A DNA stretch of 64,000 nt. Origin: Paenarthrobacter nitroguajacolicus JCM 14115 (GTDB taxonomy: Bacteria > Actinomycetota > Actinomycetes > Actinomycetales > Micrococcaceae). Under the pieces are notes generated by a model that worked only from the letters and a program-made list of their open reading frames with translations, made no database searches and was not told the DNA's origin. Both the position numbers and the translations under genes were made by a program. Positions 20,503 to 30,258 of the stretch are shown here, piece by piece; position 1 is the stretch's first letter, and every line of letters starts with the position of its first letter. The stretch covers positions 159,847-223,846 of the forward strand of contig BBFS01000001.1 in assembly GCA_001313365.1 (NCBI GenBank). Reading direction: 5' to 3'.

Positions 20503-21566
20503 ATGCCCTTCAACAGTCTTGCGCCCCCAGTTGTCCCGGCTGGGGGGGCCCGGGTTGGTCCTGAGCATCGTCGCAACGGGTCTTGCCTTCGCCATCCACA
20601 CTGTCTTTCCGGTGGTTCCGGCCATGACACTTGCTGTTGCCTTGGGCCTGCTTTCAGCCAATATACCGGGCACTGCCGTGTTGACCGCGGGGGCGCGCCC
20701 GGCCAGGCCTGGACTTCGCTGGAAAGCACCTCATGCGTGCCGGCATCGTGCTTTTGGGCCTCAAGGTCAGCATCGGCGACGTCCTTGGCCTGGGTTGGTT
20801 ATCCCTGCTGCTGATCGCAGGTGTTGTCCTGGTGAGCTTCGCGGGAACTTATGGGCTGGCGCGTCTGTTGCGCTCCCCCCCGGAGAAGCCGCCCTCCTTA
20901 TCGCCACGGGCTTTTCCATCTGCGGAGCCTCCGCGATTGGCGCAATGGCAGCTGTGCGCCGCATCAAGCATCAAGACACCGTGCTCCCCCGTAGCGCTGG
21001 TGACACTGTGCGGAACCCTTGCCATTGGTGTACTTCCACTTCTCATGCACCCGTTGAACCTTAATCCCGAACAGTTCGGGGGGGCCTGGACCGGCGCATC
21101 AGTGCATGACGTCGGCCAGGTGGTGGCCACGGCACAAACCGCAGGTACCTCGGCGCTGGCGATCGCCGTCGTCGTGAAATTGACCCGGGTGGTCCTGCTG
21201 GCGCCTGTTGCAGCAGCAGCCGGGGGGGTCCACCAGCGGATTCTCCAAGTGAGAAAACGCAGCAACGGGACGGAAGGCGCCGCCAACGGCGTTGACGGGC
21301 GGTTCCCGCCGATTGTCCCGCTGTTCGTCATCGGCTTCCTGTCCATGGTGGCCGTCCGGTCCTTGGGTTGGGCACCGGTGGCGGGACTGGAGATCGCGGC
21401 GGCTGTTCAGGACATCCTCTTGGCGACGGCGCTGTTCGGGCTTGGTTCGGCGGTGCGGGTCCGCACCTGATTCACACGGGAGGGCGAGCAATTCTGGTGG
21501 CCTTGGGGTCCTGGCTCCTCATCGCATCGTTGGGCCTGGGGGGCCGCGTGGATCATGATTAGATAG
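20503..21566 (+). CDS. YeiH-family putative sulfate exporter (membrane protein)
   Basis: About 350 residues with ten or so hydrophobic segments, for example LSIVATGLAFAIHTVFPVVP, LSLLLIAGVVLVSFAGTY and VPLFVIGFLSMVAVRSLG. Family markers are GFSICGASAIGAMAAV and TGASVHDVGQVVATAQ. It is divergent from the ATP-grasp gene. The substrate is not established; the family name comes from weak evidence in other bacteria. Frames break near 20550, 20700, 20880, 20990 and 21470; the true C-terminus is read as WIMIR with TAG 21564-21566. Confidence 0.85.
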
Positions 21567-21570
21567 CTGT

Positions 21571-24189
21571 GTGTCGAATCACAATCTGTCGCGCGATGAA
21601 GCCGCTACCCGTTCAGCCTGATCACCACCCACAGCTACGACGTCACCCTCGATGTCCGCGACGCAGCAGATCCTGCCGTCGCCGGATACGCGAGCACCAG
21701 TACCATCACCTTCTCAGCGGACACCGGCTCCGCCACTTTTCTGGATTTCATCAGCGGCGGCGTCGATTCCGTGGTGTTGAACGGCCGGTCGCTCGACGTT
21801 GGATCAGTGGTGGACCGCGACAGGATCATCCTGGAAGGTCTCGAAGCCGAAAACACGGTGACTGTGACCGGGACGGCGCTCTACAGCCGCTCCGGGGGGG
21901 AGGGCATGCACCGCTTTGTGGATCCCGCCGATGGTGAATGCTATCTCTACACGCAATATGAACCGGCGGACAGCCGCCGCGTCTTCGCCAATTTCGAGCA
22001 GCCCGACCTCAAAGCTGAATTTACGTTCCACGTGATCGCTCCCGCCGCCTGGGAAGTCGCCTCCAACGGAGTGGAAGAGGCCCGCACGCCTGTGCCGGGC
22101 GATCCCCGTGCCGCGCAATGGGATTTCGCCACCACCAAGCGAATGTCCACTTACATCACTACTGTGCTCGCCGGCCCTTACTTCAAGGCCGAAGATCACT
22201 GGGGGAGCAAAGCTCGACGACGGCACCCGCCTTGACGTCCCGCTGGCACTTTTCTGCCGGGCCTCGTTGGCAGGCTCATTCGACGCCGACGAGTTGTTCC
22301 GGCTGACCAAGAGTGGACTGGCATTCTTCAACGAGCTCTTCGCCTACCCCCTACCCATGGGGGGGCAAGTATGATCAGGCGTTTGTGCCTGAATACAACC
22401 TCGGAGCCATGGAGAATCCCGGGCTGGTGACGTTCACGGAGAAGTACGTCTACGCTTCCCGCGCTACGGATGCCCAGTATCAAGCCCGAGCCAATACGCT
22501 GATGCACGAGATGGCCCACATGTGGTTCGGCGACCTCGTGACCATGAACTGGTGGGATGATCTCTGGCTCAAGGAGTCATTCGCGGACTACATGGGAACC
22601 TGGGTGTAGACCGGGCTACGGATTGGGACACTGCATGGGTGAATTTCGCCAGCAAGCGCAAAGCCTGGGCTTATGTGCAGGACCAACTGCCCACAACGCA
22701 CCCGATCGTCGCGGACATTCCTGACCTCGAGGCCGCAAAACAGAACTTTGACGGCATCACCTATGCCAAGGGCGCCTCTGTTTTGAAACAGTTGGTCGCC
22801 TATGTTGGCTTTGATGCTTTCATTGCGGGGTCCGTCAGTATTTTCGGGATCACGAATTTGCCAATACATCCCTTCAGGACCTCCTTCAGGCGCTCAGCGT
22901 TGCCTCGGGCAGGGACCTCGCAGACTGGGCACGCCAATGGTTGCAGACATCGGGCATCTCCACTGTAGCCGCTGAGATCGTGGAAGACGATGGGGTCCTC
23001 GGCGCCGTCACCCTCCAACAAGAGGCCATCGATCCCCTGACCGGCCATCAGGAGCTCCGTCCGCACCGCATGCGGTTGGGCTTGTATGACACCGACTCCA
23101 GCGGTGCCTTGGTGAGGACTGAAAGCATCGACGTGGACGTTGCCGGCCCGAGCACGCTGGTGACTGATTTGAACGGAAAGCGCCGGCCAGCGCTGCTGCT
23201 GGTCAATGATGACGACCTGAGCTACGTCAAAGTGCGGCTGGACCCCGAGTCCGAACACACAGTGCGGACCTCCCTGGATAAGATTTCGGATCCGATGGCC
23301 CGCGCCCTCTGCTGGACCGCGCTCTGGGATTCGGCCCGGGACGGAGTTACCCCCCCAGCGGCCCGCTACGTGTCCGCCGTCGAGCAGTTCGCGACTTCCG
23401 AAACGGGCATAGGTGTCCTGCTGAACGTGTTGGGCAATGCTGCCAGCGCCATCGAGCGTTATGTAGCCTCGGAGACTCGCGAAGCCGTACGAAAAGAGTT
23501 CCTGGCGGTGGCTGCTGAGCAGTTGATGGCTGCTGCTCCCGGCTCAGACTCCCAGCTGGCCTGGGCCAGGACCTTGGCCGACGTCTCCAGGCATGGTGAC
23601 AGCCAGCTGACCCTCGTTCGGGAGTCCTGGAGGCAGCACCTTGGTGGAGGGCCTTGCCGTGGACGCCGAACTACGATGGAGCCTCTGGCAGGCGCTGGCG
23701 GCCCACGGGCAAGCGACCCTGGCCGAGCTGGACCACGAGCTTGAGGCTGATATGACAGCATCGGGCAGGGAGGGGGGGCATGCCCTTGCCTCAGCAGCCC
23801 GACCGGACGCATCAGTCAAGGCAGCTGCCTGGGATTCCGCGGTCAACAGCACAGGCCTTTCCAACGAGATCCTCAGTGCCACGATCGCCGGCTTTGTTAC
23901 GGCTCCCGGAGACCTACTGGAACGCTACGTCGAGCCCTACTTCGAGTGCCTTGAGCGTGTTTGGTCCGAACGCAGTATTGAAATCGCGGGCCGGATTGTC
24001 CGGGGCTTCTTCCCCCCCGGAGCCCAGGACCTGCCAGAAGGCGTGCGGCCTGCTGATCACCCGGTACTGGTGCGTGCCGACCATTGGCTTCGTGACCACG
24101 ATGGAGCTCCCCCCCGCGCCCTGCGCCGCATCATCATCGAGCAACGGAGCCACCTGTTGCGGGCGTTGACGGCGCAAGCGGCCGGCTGA
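21571..24189 (+). CDS. pepN: Aminopeptidase N (M1 metalloprotease)
   Basis: Removes N-terminal residues from peptides in the cytoplasm. About 860 residues. N-terminal beta domain ([20 protein letters not shown]), substrate loop [17 protein letters not shown], zinc site HEMAHMW with the distal Glu in [11 protein letters not shown], and a long ERAP1-like helical C-terminal half ending [16 protein letters not shown]. The start is read as GTG 21571 just after the YeiH stop, giving [13 protein letters not shown]; no strong ribosome site is seen. Breaks lie near 21605, 22205, 22350, 22605, 22840, 23630 and elsewhere; GAMEN and HExxH are both intact in one frame. Confidence 0.93.
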
Positions 24190-24217
24190 CCGCGAAGGAC
24201 AGCCGACCGGAAAGAAC

Positions 24218-25319
24218 CTAGGAACCCGGTTCAACCATTCCCCCGGTGCCGAACTTCGCGTCCACGCGCCGCCTTGCTTCGGCGAGTTCGTTGTCCGTAA
24301 GCCGGGTTTCCACAGCTCCGTAACGTTCTGTGAAGACGTCCTGCATGGCCTGGAGGATTGCCGAGCGCGCAAGGCCTGTCTGGCGCCTCAACGGGTCCAC
24401 GCGCTTCTTGGCACTCCGGTTCCCTTGTCAGAGAGTTTCTCCTTGCCGATGCGCAGGACCTCCACCATCTTGTCCGCGTCAATGTCGTAGCTCATGGTGA
24501 CGTGATGGAGCATGCCGCCACTTGCGAGCCGCTTTTGTGCTGCACCACCGATCTTGCCTGATCGGTGGCAATGTCATTGAGGGGGCACGTAGAAGGCGGT
24601 AATGCCCAGCTTCTCGAGCGCGGCCATGACCCAGGCATCCAGGAATGCGTACGAGTCAGCGAAGCTGATTCCATCCACCAGCGTCTGCGGGAGGTAGAGC
24701 GAATAGGTGATGCAGTTGCCTGCTTCCATGAACATGGCGCCGCCACCACTGATGCGGCGGACCACCGTGATGCCGTGCTTGGAGACGCCGTCCGGATCCA
24801 CCTCGTTTCGTACCGACTGGAAACTGCCAATGACAACGGACGGTTCTTCCCAATCCCAGAACCGCAAGGTGGGATTGCGCCGCCCTGCTCCCACTGCCTC
24901 CGTGAGGACCTCATCCAACGCCACGTTCACCTGCGTGGGCAGTACCGAAGGTGGAATGACTTCCCATTGGTGGTCCGCCCAGCCCGTCGCCTTGGAGAGC
25001 GCACGGCGGACGGTTACAGCCACCGCCTCTGCGGAGAACCCGAACAGTACGGCTTCCGGGGGGGCAATCCCGCATTGACGGCTGCGGCGATGTCTGCCGC
25101 TGTTGAATTCTCCTGGAGGCCGGTGAGTGCCCGATTGATGTCCTCAAGGGCTTCGTCGGGCTCCAGGAAAAAGTCGCCGCTCAGGGATACGTTGGAAAAC
25201 CGGCCATTGGCCACTTCCAGGTCCACCACCACAAGTTTGCCGCCGGGGACTTTATATTCGCCGTGAAGTCGCGCGTCGTCGTCGTGGGTGTGCGGTTCCT
25301 GAGCCGGGTGGGTAGTCAT
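24218..25319 (-). CDS. Lipoate-protein ligase A-like protein with N-terminal accessory domain
   Basis: About 365 residues. The N-terminal ~110 (HGEYKVPGGKLVVVDLEVAN, DFFLEPDEALEDINRALTGL) resemble the small C-terminal domain of LplA. The rest is a BPL_LplA catalytic domain: NVALDEVL, LRFWDWEEPSVVIGSFQSV, the RRISGGGAMFMEAGNCITYS core and YDIDADKMVEVLRIGKEKL. It should attach or transfer lipoate or an octanoyl group to a carrier domain. The domain order is the reverse of E. coli LplA. The start is uncertain: ATG 25319 or ATG 25328. Frames break near 25060, 24590, 24545 and 24420. Confidence 0.8.
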
Positions 25320-25345
25320 GGGGTCCATCTTGCCGGAAAACACAA

Positions 25346-25382
25346 AGGCCCGCATTGCCGGAAATCCAGCAATACGGGGCCT
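25346..25382 (-). terminator. Terminator after rpmE2
   Basis: Arms AGGCCCGCATTG and CAATACGGGGCCT with a GC-rich loop; on the minus strand the hairpin is followed by TTTGTGTTTT. It lies 25 bases beyond the L31 stop and just before the lipoate ligase-like gene. Confidence 0.75.
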
Positions 25383-25406
25383 CGAAAAGCCTTGGGGTGA
25401 AGTGGG

Positions 25407-25664
25407 TTACTTCTTGCCGCCGAAGCCCTTGAAGCGAGCGTTGAAGCGCTCGACGCGGCCAGCGGAGTCCATGATGCGCTGCTTGCCCGTGTAGAACGGG
25501 TGGGACTCCGAAGAGATTTCGACGTCGATAACCGGGTAGGTGTTTCCGTCTTCCCACTCGATGGTCTTCGAGGAAGACACGGTGGACTTGGTCAGGAACT
25601 GCGTACCGGAAGCCAGGTCGTTGAAAACAACAGCTTCGTACTTCGGGTGGATATCAGACTTCAT
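25407..25664 (-). CDS. rpmE2: 50S ribosomal protein L31 type B
   Basis: An intact frame of 85 residues: [20 protein letters not shown], then [18 protein letters not shown] and [15 protein letters not shown]. It lacks the CxxC pairs of the zinc form of L31, so it is the zinc-independent paralogue that many actinobacteria express when zinc is low. The ribosome site AAAAGGT precedes ATG 25664. I see no convincing Zur site in the 140 bases upstream. It contains no G/C runs, and it is not damaged. Confidence 0.97.
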   Translation of the reverse strand: MKSDIHPKYEAVVFNDLASGTQFLTKSTVSSSKTIEWEDGNTYPVIDVEISSESHPFYTGKQRIMDSAGRVERFNARFKGFGGKK

Positions 25665-25805
25665 AATGGGACCTTTTGTTCGCGCAACTGGATTTTGCCA
25701 GCTGCCAGGTATGAATGGAGGTGGACCTTTGCTGCAATGCGAACATTCCAGCGGCCGGGCCAACAACCAATCATAGCCGAAACGGCCATCCCGTACGAAC
25801 TGCGC

Positions 25806-26619
25806 TCAATCGCGTGGGCGGAGTTCCCAAAACGCCACTGCCGAGGCCGCTGCGACGTTGAGTGAATCGACGCCTGCACGCATGGGAATCTTGACGGCGA
25901 GATCGACGGCGGTCAACGTCTCCAGCTCATGCCTGCCCCTTCGGTTCCAAGAACCAGTGCCAGTTTGGGGGGGATGTTCCGTGCCGCGAGATCGTCCAGG
26001 TCCAAGGCATCATCGGTCAGCTCCATGGCCGCCACTGTGAAGCCCTGTTCCTTCAGTTGCGCCAGGTCGCCCGGCCAGCTCTCCAGGCGCGCCCATGAAC
26101 CTGGAACACCGTGCCCATACTGACGCGAACACTGCGCCTGTACAGCGGTCCCCCGCACCGTGGCGACACGAGGACCGCGTCCACTCCAAGTGCAGCGGCA
26201 GAGCGGAAGATGGCACCCACGTTGGTACGGTCCACGATGTCCTCCAGGACGGCGATCCGCTGCGCGTTGGCCAAGAGGTCCGACAACGGGACGGGAGCCG
26301 GCCGGTGCATTGCAGCCATGGCTCCGCGGTGCAGGTGGAACCCCCGTGATTTCTTCCAGCAAGGAGGCCTTGCCAATGAAGACCGGAACATCAGGATGAG
26401 CCCGGAAGACGTCGTCGAGGTCCTCCAGCCACTTCTCAGCAAGGAAGAAGGAACGTGGCTGGTGGCCTGCAGCGAGTGCCCTGCGGAGGACCTTGGAGGA
26501 TTCGGCGATGTACATGCCTCCCGGGGGGGCTCGCGCAGCTTCCTCAGGTGTACATCGGTGAGCGTGGTGTAGTCCGTGACGCGGGGATCGTTGGCGGACT
26601 CAAGATAATGGAATGTCAC
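25806..26619 (-). CDS. SpoU-family RNA 2'-O-methyltransferase
   Basis: About 270 residues. An N-terminal substrate-binding part (YLESANDPRVTDYTTL, SSKVLRRALAAGHQPRSFFL) precedes a SPOUT knot: motif 1 EDIVDRTNVGAIFRSAAALG, motif 2 LVLGTEGAGMS, and motif 3 IPMRAGVDSLNVAAASAVA, the last recovered after a frame repair near 25925. It methylates a ribose in tRNA or rRNA with S-adenosylmethionine. Start GTG 26619. It follows the SafE gene by only 7 bases and may be cotranscribed with it and the ABC ATPase. Breaks lie near 25925, 26090, 26340 and 26525. Confidence 0.88.
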
Positions 26620-26626
26620 CGGGTGA

Positions 26627-27417
26627 TTATTTCAGCAGGTTGGCGACCATGAAGCCCAAGGCCACGATGCCGAGGGTGAAGATCACTGCCCGGAGGACCT
26701 TGGGAGACAGCTTCCGGCCTACCTTGGAACCGACGAGTCCGCCAATGGTGGAGCTGACTGCGATGAGTAGGACAACCAGCCAGTTGATGCGGTCGAAGGC
26801 GAAGATCAGGTAAGAGATTGCCGCCACCATGTTGACGCCCAGTACCAGGATGTTCTTCATGGCATTGGCATTTTGCATGGTTCCGCTGAGGAATACCCCC
26901 CCGAGGATGCCTACCAGGAGAATTCCCTGCGCAGCGACGAAGTAGCCGCCATACACACCCGCCAAGTACACAAGGACCACCAGCAGGAATCCGTGGCTGC
27001 GGTCCCGGATGGCATGTTCCGGATTCTCTTCCTGCTGCGGACCATGCCTGCAGTTTGGGCTGGAACACCACCATGAGGAGGGCAAGGACCAGAAGGACGG
27101 GGGGGCTACGTAGTGGAAGACCTTCTCCGGCAGGTGCAGCAGCAGCCACGCGCCGGTGATTCCACCGAGCAAGGAGGCCGGCAGGAGTTTCATCAGCTGC
27201 CTGCCACGGCCTGCCAGTTCGCGTCGGTAGCCCCCAGGCACCCGCGGCCGTGCCGGCCACCAGTCCCATCGCGTTGCTCATGGAAGCGACCACCGGTGTG
27301 ACGCCAAGGGCTATGAGCACGGGGGAAGGTTACCAGCGTGCCGGAACCGACCACTGCGTTGATGGTGCCGGCCCACAGGCCCGCGAAAAAGACCAGGATG
27401 CTGCTAAGGATCTCCAT
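26627..27417 (-). CDS. TauE/SafE-family sulfite exporter-like membrane protein
   Basis: About 262 residues with eight or so membrane segments. Repeat-type family motifs occur in each half: LWAGTINAVVGSGTLVTFP near the N-terminus and GVYGGYFVAAQGILLVGILG in the middle; the C-terminus is AVIFTLGIVALGFMVANLL. It probably exports a small sulfur-containing or organic anion. Start ATG 27417 has no obvious ribosome site; it lies 19 bases after the ABC ATPase stop. Frames break near 27330, 27240, 27105 and 27050. Confidence 0.88.
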
Positions 27418-27436
27418 TGTTGACTACGCGACCGGG

Positions 27437-28227
27437 CTAGCGGCGGGCCGTGGCCGTGTAGCGGCCGGCGTTTTCCGAAACGTCCAGCGCCAGGCCGAAG
27501 GTTTTGCTGAGGTGTTCGTCCGTAAGGACTTCCTTGATGGGGCCAGCAGCCACCACTCCGCCTTCGCGAAGCAGCATGGCGTGCGTGAATCCAGGCGGTA
27601 CTTCCTCAAGGTGATGGGTGACAAGGACCATCGCCGGAGCGGCTTCGTCGCTGGCGAGCTTTCCGAGCTTGTGGACCAGTTCTTCACGCCCGCCGAGGTC
27701 AAGGCCTGCGGCAGGCTCGTCCAGCAATAGCAGTTCAGGGTCGGTCATCAGCGCACGGGCAATTTGGACGCGCTTGCGCTCCCCCCCTCGGACAGGGTGG
27801 CAAAGGTGCGGTTCAACAACGGACCCATCCCCCAGTCATTGAGCAAGCCGAAGGCGCGGCGTTCGTCGTCGCGTTCGTATCCCTCACGCCAACGACCGGT
27901 AACGCCATAAGCTGCCGTGACCACGACGTTCAGGACGTTCTCGTGTTCTGGAATCTGGGTAGCGAGTGCTGCCGAAGAAAGGCCGATGCGGGGGGGACGG
28001 AGTTCAAAAACATCAACGCGTCCCAAAGTTTCGTCCAGGATCCCGGCCTTGCCGCTGCTTGGGTGCATGCGGGCGGCAGCTATCTGGAGCAGGGTAGTCT
28101 TGCCCGCGCCGTTCGGTCCCAGGATGACCCAGCGTTCGCCTTCGTTGACTTCCCAGTCGACCTTGTCCAGCAGGGTCTTCTTGCCTCGGACAACGCTGAC
28201 GGAAGCCAATTCCAGAACATCACTCAT
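27437..28227 (-). CDS. ABC transporter ATP-binding protein
   Basis: About 260 residues. Walker A is [19 protein letters not shown], the Q-loop region lies around LATQIPEHENV, the signature begins TLSEG but its end is lost in a frame break near 27785, Walker B is LLLLDEPAAGLD, and the H-loop is VTHHLEEV. No permease is next to it, so the substrate is unknown; it may be a ModF/YnjF-type stand-alone ATPase. ATG 28227 or GTG 28239 could be the start. It is divergent from serB and begins a run with the SafE and SpoU genes. Confidence 0.88.
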
Positions 28228-28338
28228 AGCAGTAGACACTAGGACAAAAGTAGGTGTGACTGATAACCGGGGGTATCTCCTGGTTTACGAGGGGAAACGA
28301 ATTCGGATGGATGTAGCGCCCTCAGTAGGATTGAGGCC

Positions 28339-29238
28339 ATGACTTCGAACTTGGCTGCAGTCAGCTACGGCGTGAACTTGTCCCCCCCCGAATCGCTGGA
28401 AAATGTGCTCAAAGTTCTGGCTGACGCCGGAGCCTCAGTGTCGTCGGAATCACAGGGCGGCGACGAGCGCTTCGGTGTGCACACGGCCGATCTTGTGGTG
28501 GACGCCGACACGGAAGCGGGCCTTTTGACAGTGAGGCGGCTGGTGGCCGAAGCTGCCGAGGCAGGAGTGGACACAGCCATTGTTTCCGGGAGCCTGCGCC
28601 AAGCACCCCCCCGGAAGTTCCTGATCATGGATGTGGATTCAACCCTGATCCAGCAGGAGGTCATTGAGCTGCTGGCAGCGCACGCCGGCAAACGGGAGGA
28701 AGTCGCTGCCGTCACAGAGGCTGCCATGCGCGGTGAATTGGACTTCGCCCAGAGCTTGCATGCCCGCGTTGCCGTCCTTGCCGGACTTCCTGCCGCCGTC
28801 GTTGATGCTGTTCGCCAAGAGGTGCGCCTAAGCCTTGGTGCGGCAGAACTGGTGGCCGCATTCAAGGAGGCGGGGCATGTGGTGGCTGTTGTTTCCGGAG
28901 GATTCAACCAGATTTTGGGGCCCATTGCTGAAGAGCTTGGCTTGGACTATTGGATTGCCAATGAGCTCGAGATCGTCGACGGCGTGTTGACCGGTAAGGT
29001 TCTCGGCTCAGTTATCGATCGGGCTGCCAAAGAGAAGTACTTGCGTGAGTGGGCGGCCGCGGAAGGCATCAGTCTTGAGCACACCATAGCGGTGGGCGAC
29101 GGCGCCAACGACCTGGACATGCTGAGTGCGGCCGGCCTCGGCGTCGCCTTCAACGCCAAACCAGCAGTGCGCGCAGTGGCGGACGCTGTCATCACCATGC
29201 CGTATCTTGACGCAGTGCGGCATATCGCCAACGTCTGA
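28339..29238 (+). CDS. serB: Phosphoserine phosphatase
   Basis: The last step of serine synthesis. One intact frame of 299 residues. An ACT-like N-terminal domain leads to the HAD phosphatase: motif I FLIMDVDSTLIQQEVIELLA, motif II VVAVVSGGFNQI, and motif III with AVGDGANDLDMLSAAGLGV. The family form of motif I is preceded by RRKF; here APPRKF carries an extra Pro from a C7 run (28606-28612), and SPPESL carries another from a C8 (28382-28389). Both are in-frame and harmless on paper. The gene is monocistronic and followed by two terminators. Confidence 0.96.
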   Translation: MTSNLAAVSYGVNLSPPESLENVLKVLADAGASVSSESQGGDERFGVHTADLVVDADTEAGLLTVRRLVAEAAEAGVDTAIVSGSLRQAPPRKFLIMDVDSTLIQQEVIELLAAHAGKREEVAAVTEAAMRGELDFAQSLHARVAVLAGLPAAVVDAVRQEVRLSLGAAELVAAFKEAGHVVAVVSGGFNQILGPIAEELGLDYWIANELEIVDGVLTGKVLGSVIDRAAKEKYLREWAAAEGISLEHTIAVGDGANDLDMLSAAGLGVAFNAKPAVRAVADAVITMPYLDAVRHIANV

Positions 29239-29244
29239 AGGCTG

Positions 29245-29268
29245 GGCGTCGCTTGAGCGACGCCGTTT
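29245..29268 (+). terminator. Terminator after serB
   Basis: GGCGTCGC and GCGACGCC enclose a TTGA loop, followed by GTTTCG. It starts 7 bases after the serB stop. Confidence 0.8.
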
Positions 29269-29285
29269 CGCGTTACCCTGACCCG

Positions 29286-29311
29286 GCACCGGTGGATTTT
29301 TCCACCGGTGC
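29286..29311 (+). terminator. Second hairpin downstream of serB
   Basis: Perfect 11-base arms GCACCGGTGGA and TCCACCGGTGC with a TTTT loop, followed by TTTAGTTTG. Together with the previous hairpin it forms a tandem terminator. Confidence 0.8.
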
Positions 29312-29562
29312 TTTAGTTTGTCCGGAAAGGCACGCTTGCAGGAGAAGCACGACAGTCGAAAAGAATCATTCGGAGCGAAACAGCAAAACCAATTTCGTGA
29401 CGCAAAAAAAGCAACTATTTATCAAACTGTCATTCTTGTGCGTCATCAACAGCACTTTTCAGCTAATGCATAAATCTTGTGCTTGGGCGCATAAGTTGTT
29501 GTGTAAAGTGAAGACTTCCATCAATATCTCCGCAAAGCAGGCGGCAGGCTGGAACGAGGAAA
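29312..29562. other. AT-rich gap upstream of the roadblock operon
   Basis: This 250-base gap has no gene I can support. It is clearly more AT-rich than the coding DNA and holds the first copy of the shared 60-nt element (29375-29434). A possible promoter lies at 29478-29510 (TTGTGC or TTGGGC, then TAAAGT), but spacing is poor. Confidence 0.6.
29375..29434. repeat. Copy 1 of a shared 60-nt intergenic element
   Basis: Aligns without gaps to 31947-32006 (constant offset of 2572). The core GCGAAACA, ATTTCGTGACGC and AAA match in 27 of 33 positions; after nine poorly matched bases, ATTTAT and AACTGT match within a block of 15 of 18. It lies about 130 bases upstream of the small gene before the roadblock protein. 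Confidence 0.6.
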
Positions 29563-29787
29563 GTGCGGGGGGGGCAGGAAGTGAACCGTTCGGAGCGCAC
29601 GTGGAAGTGGTGGAAACGCGACTACGTATTCGAATCGAGGGAACCTGATGACAAAATTCCGGACGAGTGTTTAACACCCCCCCTCCACGAGTTTTTGCAG
29701 GCGAATCACTACGACGTCAACGTCACCCGAACTACCAACTTCACGGCACTGCCGATGACACAACAGAACAGGAACAACCCGATATGA
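29563..29787 (+). CDS. Small basic protein coupled to a roadblock/LC7 gene
   Basis: A frame of 74 residues from GTG 29563 (GAGG just upstream), rich in Trp and Arg: NRSERTWKWWKRDYVFESRE, then PLHEFLQANHYDVNVTRTTN and MTQQNRNNPI. Its TGA overlaps the ATG of the roadblock gene (29784-29787), a typical coupling signal, and the shared strand and close fit support a real gene. A G8 at ~29567 and a C7 at ~29676 probably each add one residue. I recognise no domain. It could be a partner or effector for the roadblock protein. Confidence 0.5.
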   Translation: MRGGQEVNRSERTWKWWKRDYVFESREPDDKIPDECLTPPLHEFLQANHYDVNVTRTTNFTALPMTQQNRNNPI

Positions 29788-30156
29788 GCACACTTGATGA
29801 ATCCATAAAGCAACTGCTGGCTATCGAAGGAGCCACTGGCGCGGCCGTGGTGGACTATTCCAGTGGAATGGCCTTGGCTCAAGGTGGAAACCCGGGCTTC
29901 GACCTCGGCGTTGCTGCTGCGGGGGGGAACTCAAATGTGGTGAGCGCCAAACTGCGCACCATGGCTGAGCTAAGCGTTGACAGCGACATTGAAGACATCC
30001 TCATCACGCTAGGGACCCAGTACCACCTGATCAACGTCCTGAACTCAAGCGGTTCCAGGGGGCCTCTTCGTCTACCTCGTACTCGATCGCACGTACGCGA
30101 ACCTGGCACTGGCCAGGCACAAGCTCAAAAACCTTGCCAAGGACATCACCATCTGA
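29784..30156 (+). CDS. Roadblock/LC7-type protein
   Basis: About 124 residues with the alpha-beta roadblock fold: STLDESIKQLLAIEGATGAA, VVDYSSGMALAQGG, SAKLRTMAELSVDSDIEDIL, HLINVLNSS, then LFVYLVLDRTYANLALARHK after a one-base repair near 30058. Bacterial members of this fold regulate small GTPases or act in polarity and signalling. No GTPase is next to it here. The length (373 bases) is one over a multiple of three, matching the G5 at 30058-30062 where four are needed. Confidence 0.78.
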
Positions 30157-30177
30157 TTTCCGGCGGAAGACGAAGGG

Positions 30178-30207
30178 GGGGACGGTGGCGCACTCGTCAC
30201 CGTCCCC
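30178..30207. terminator. Bidirectional terminator after the roadblock gene
   Basis: GGGGACGGTG and CACCGTCCCC enclose a ten-base loop, followed by TTTCGTTGTCTT. It lies between the roadblock gene and the convergent sugar-ABC ATPase. Confidence 0.82.
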
Positions 30208-30258
30208 TTTCGTTGTCTTACACGTCGGATCGTTCTTTCGCAGAAGGAAGAAACAGCG

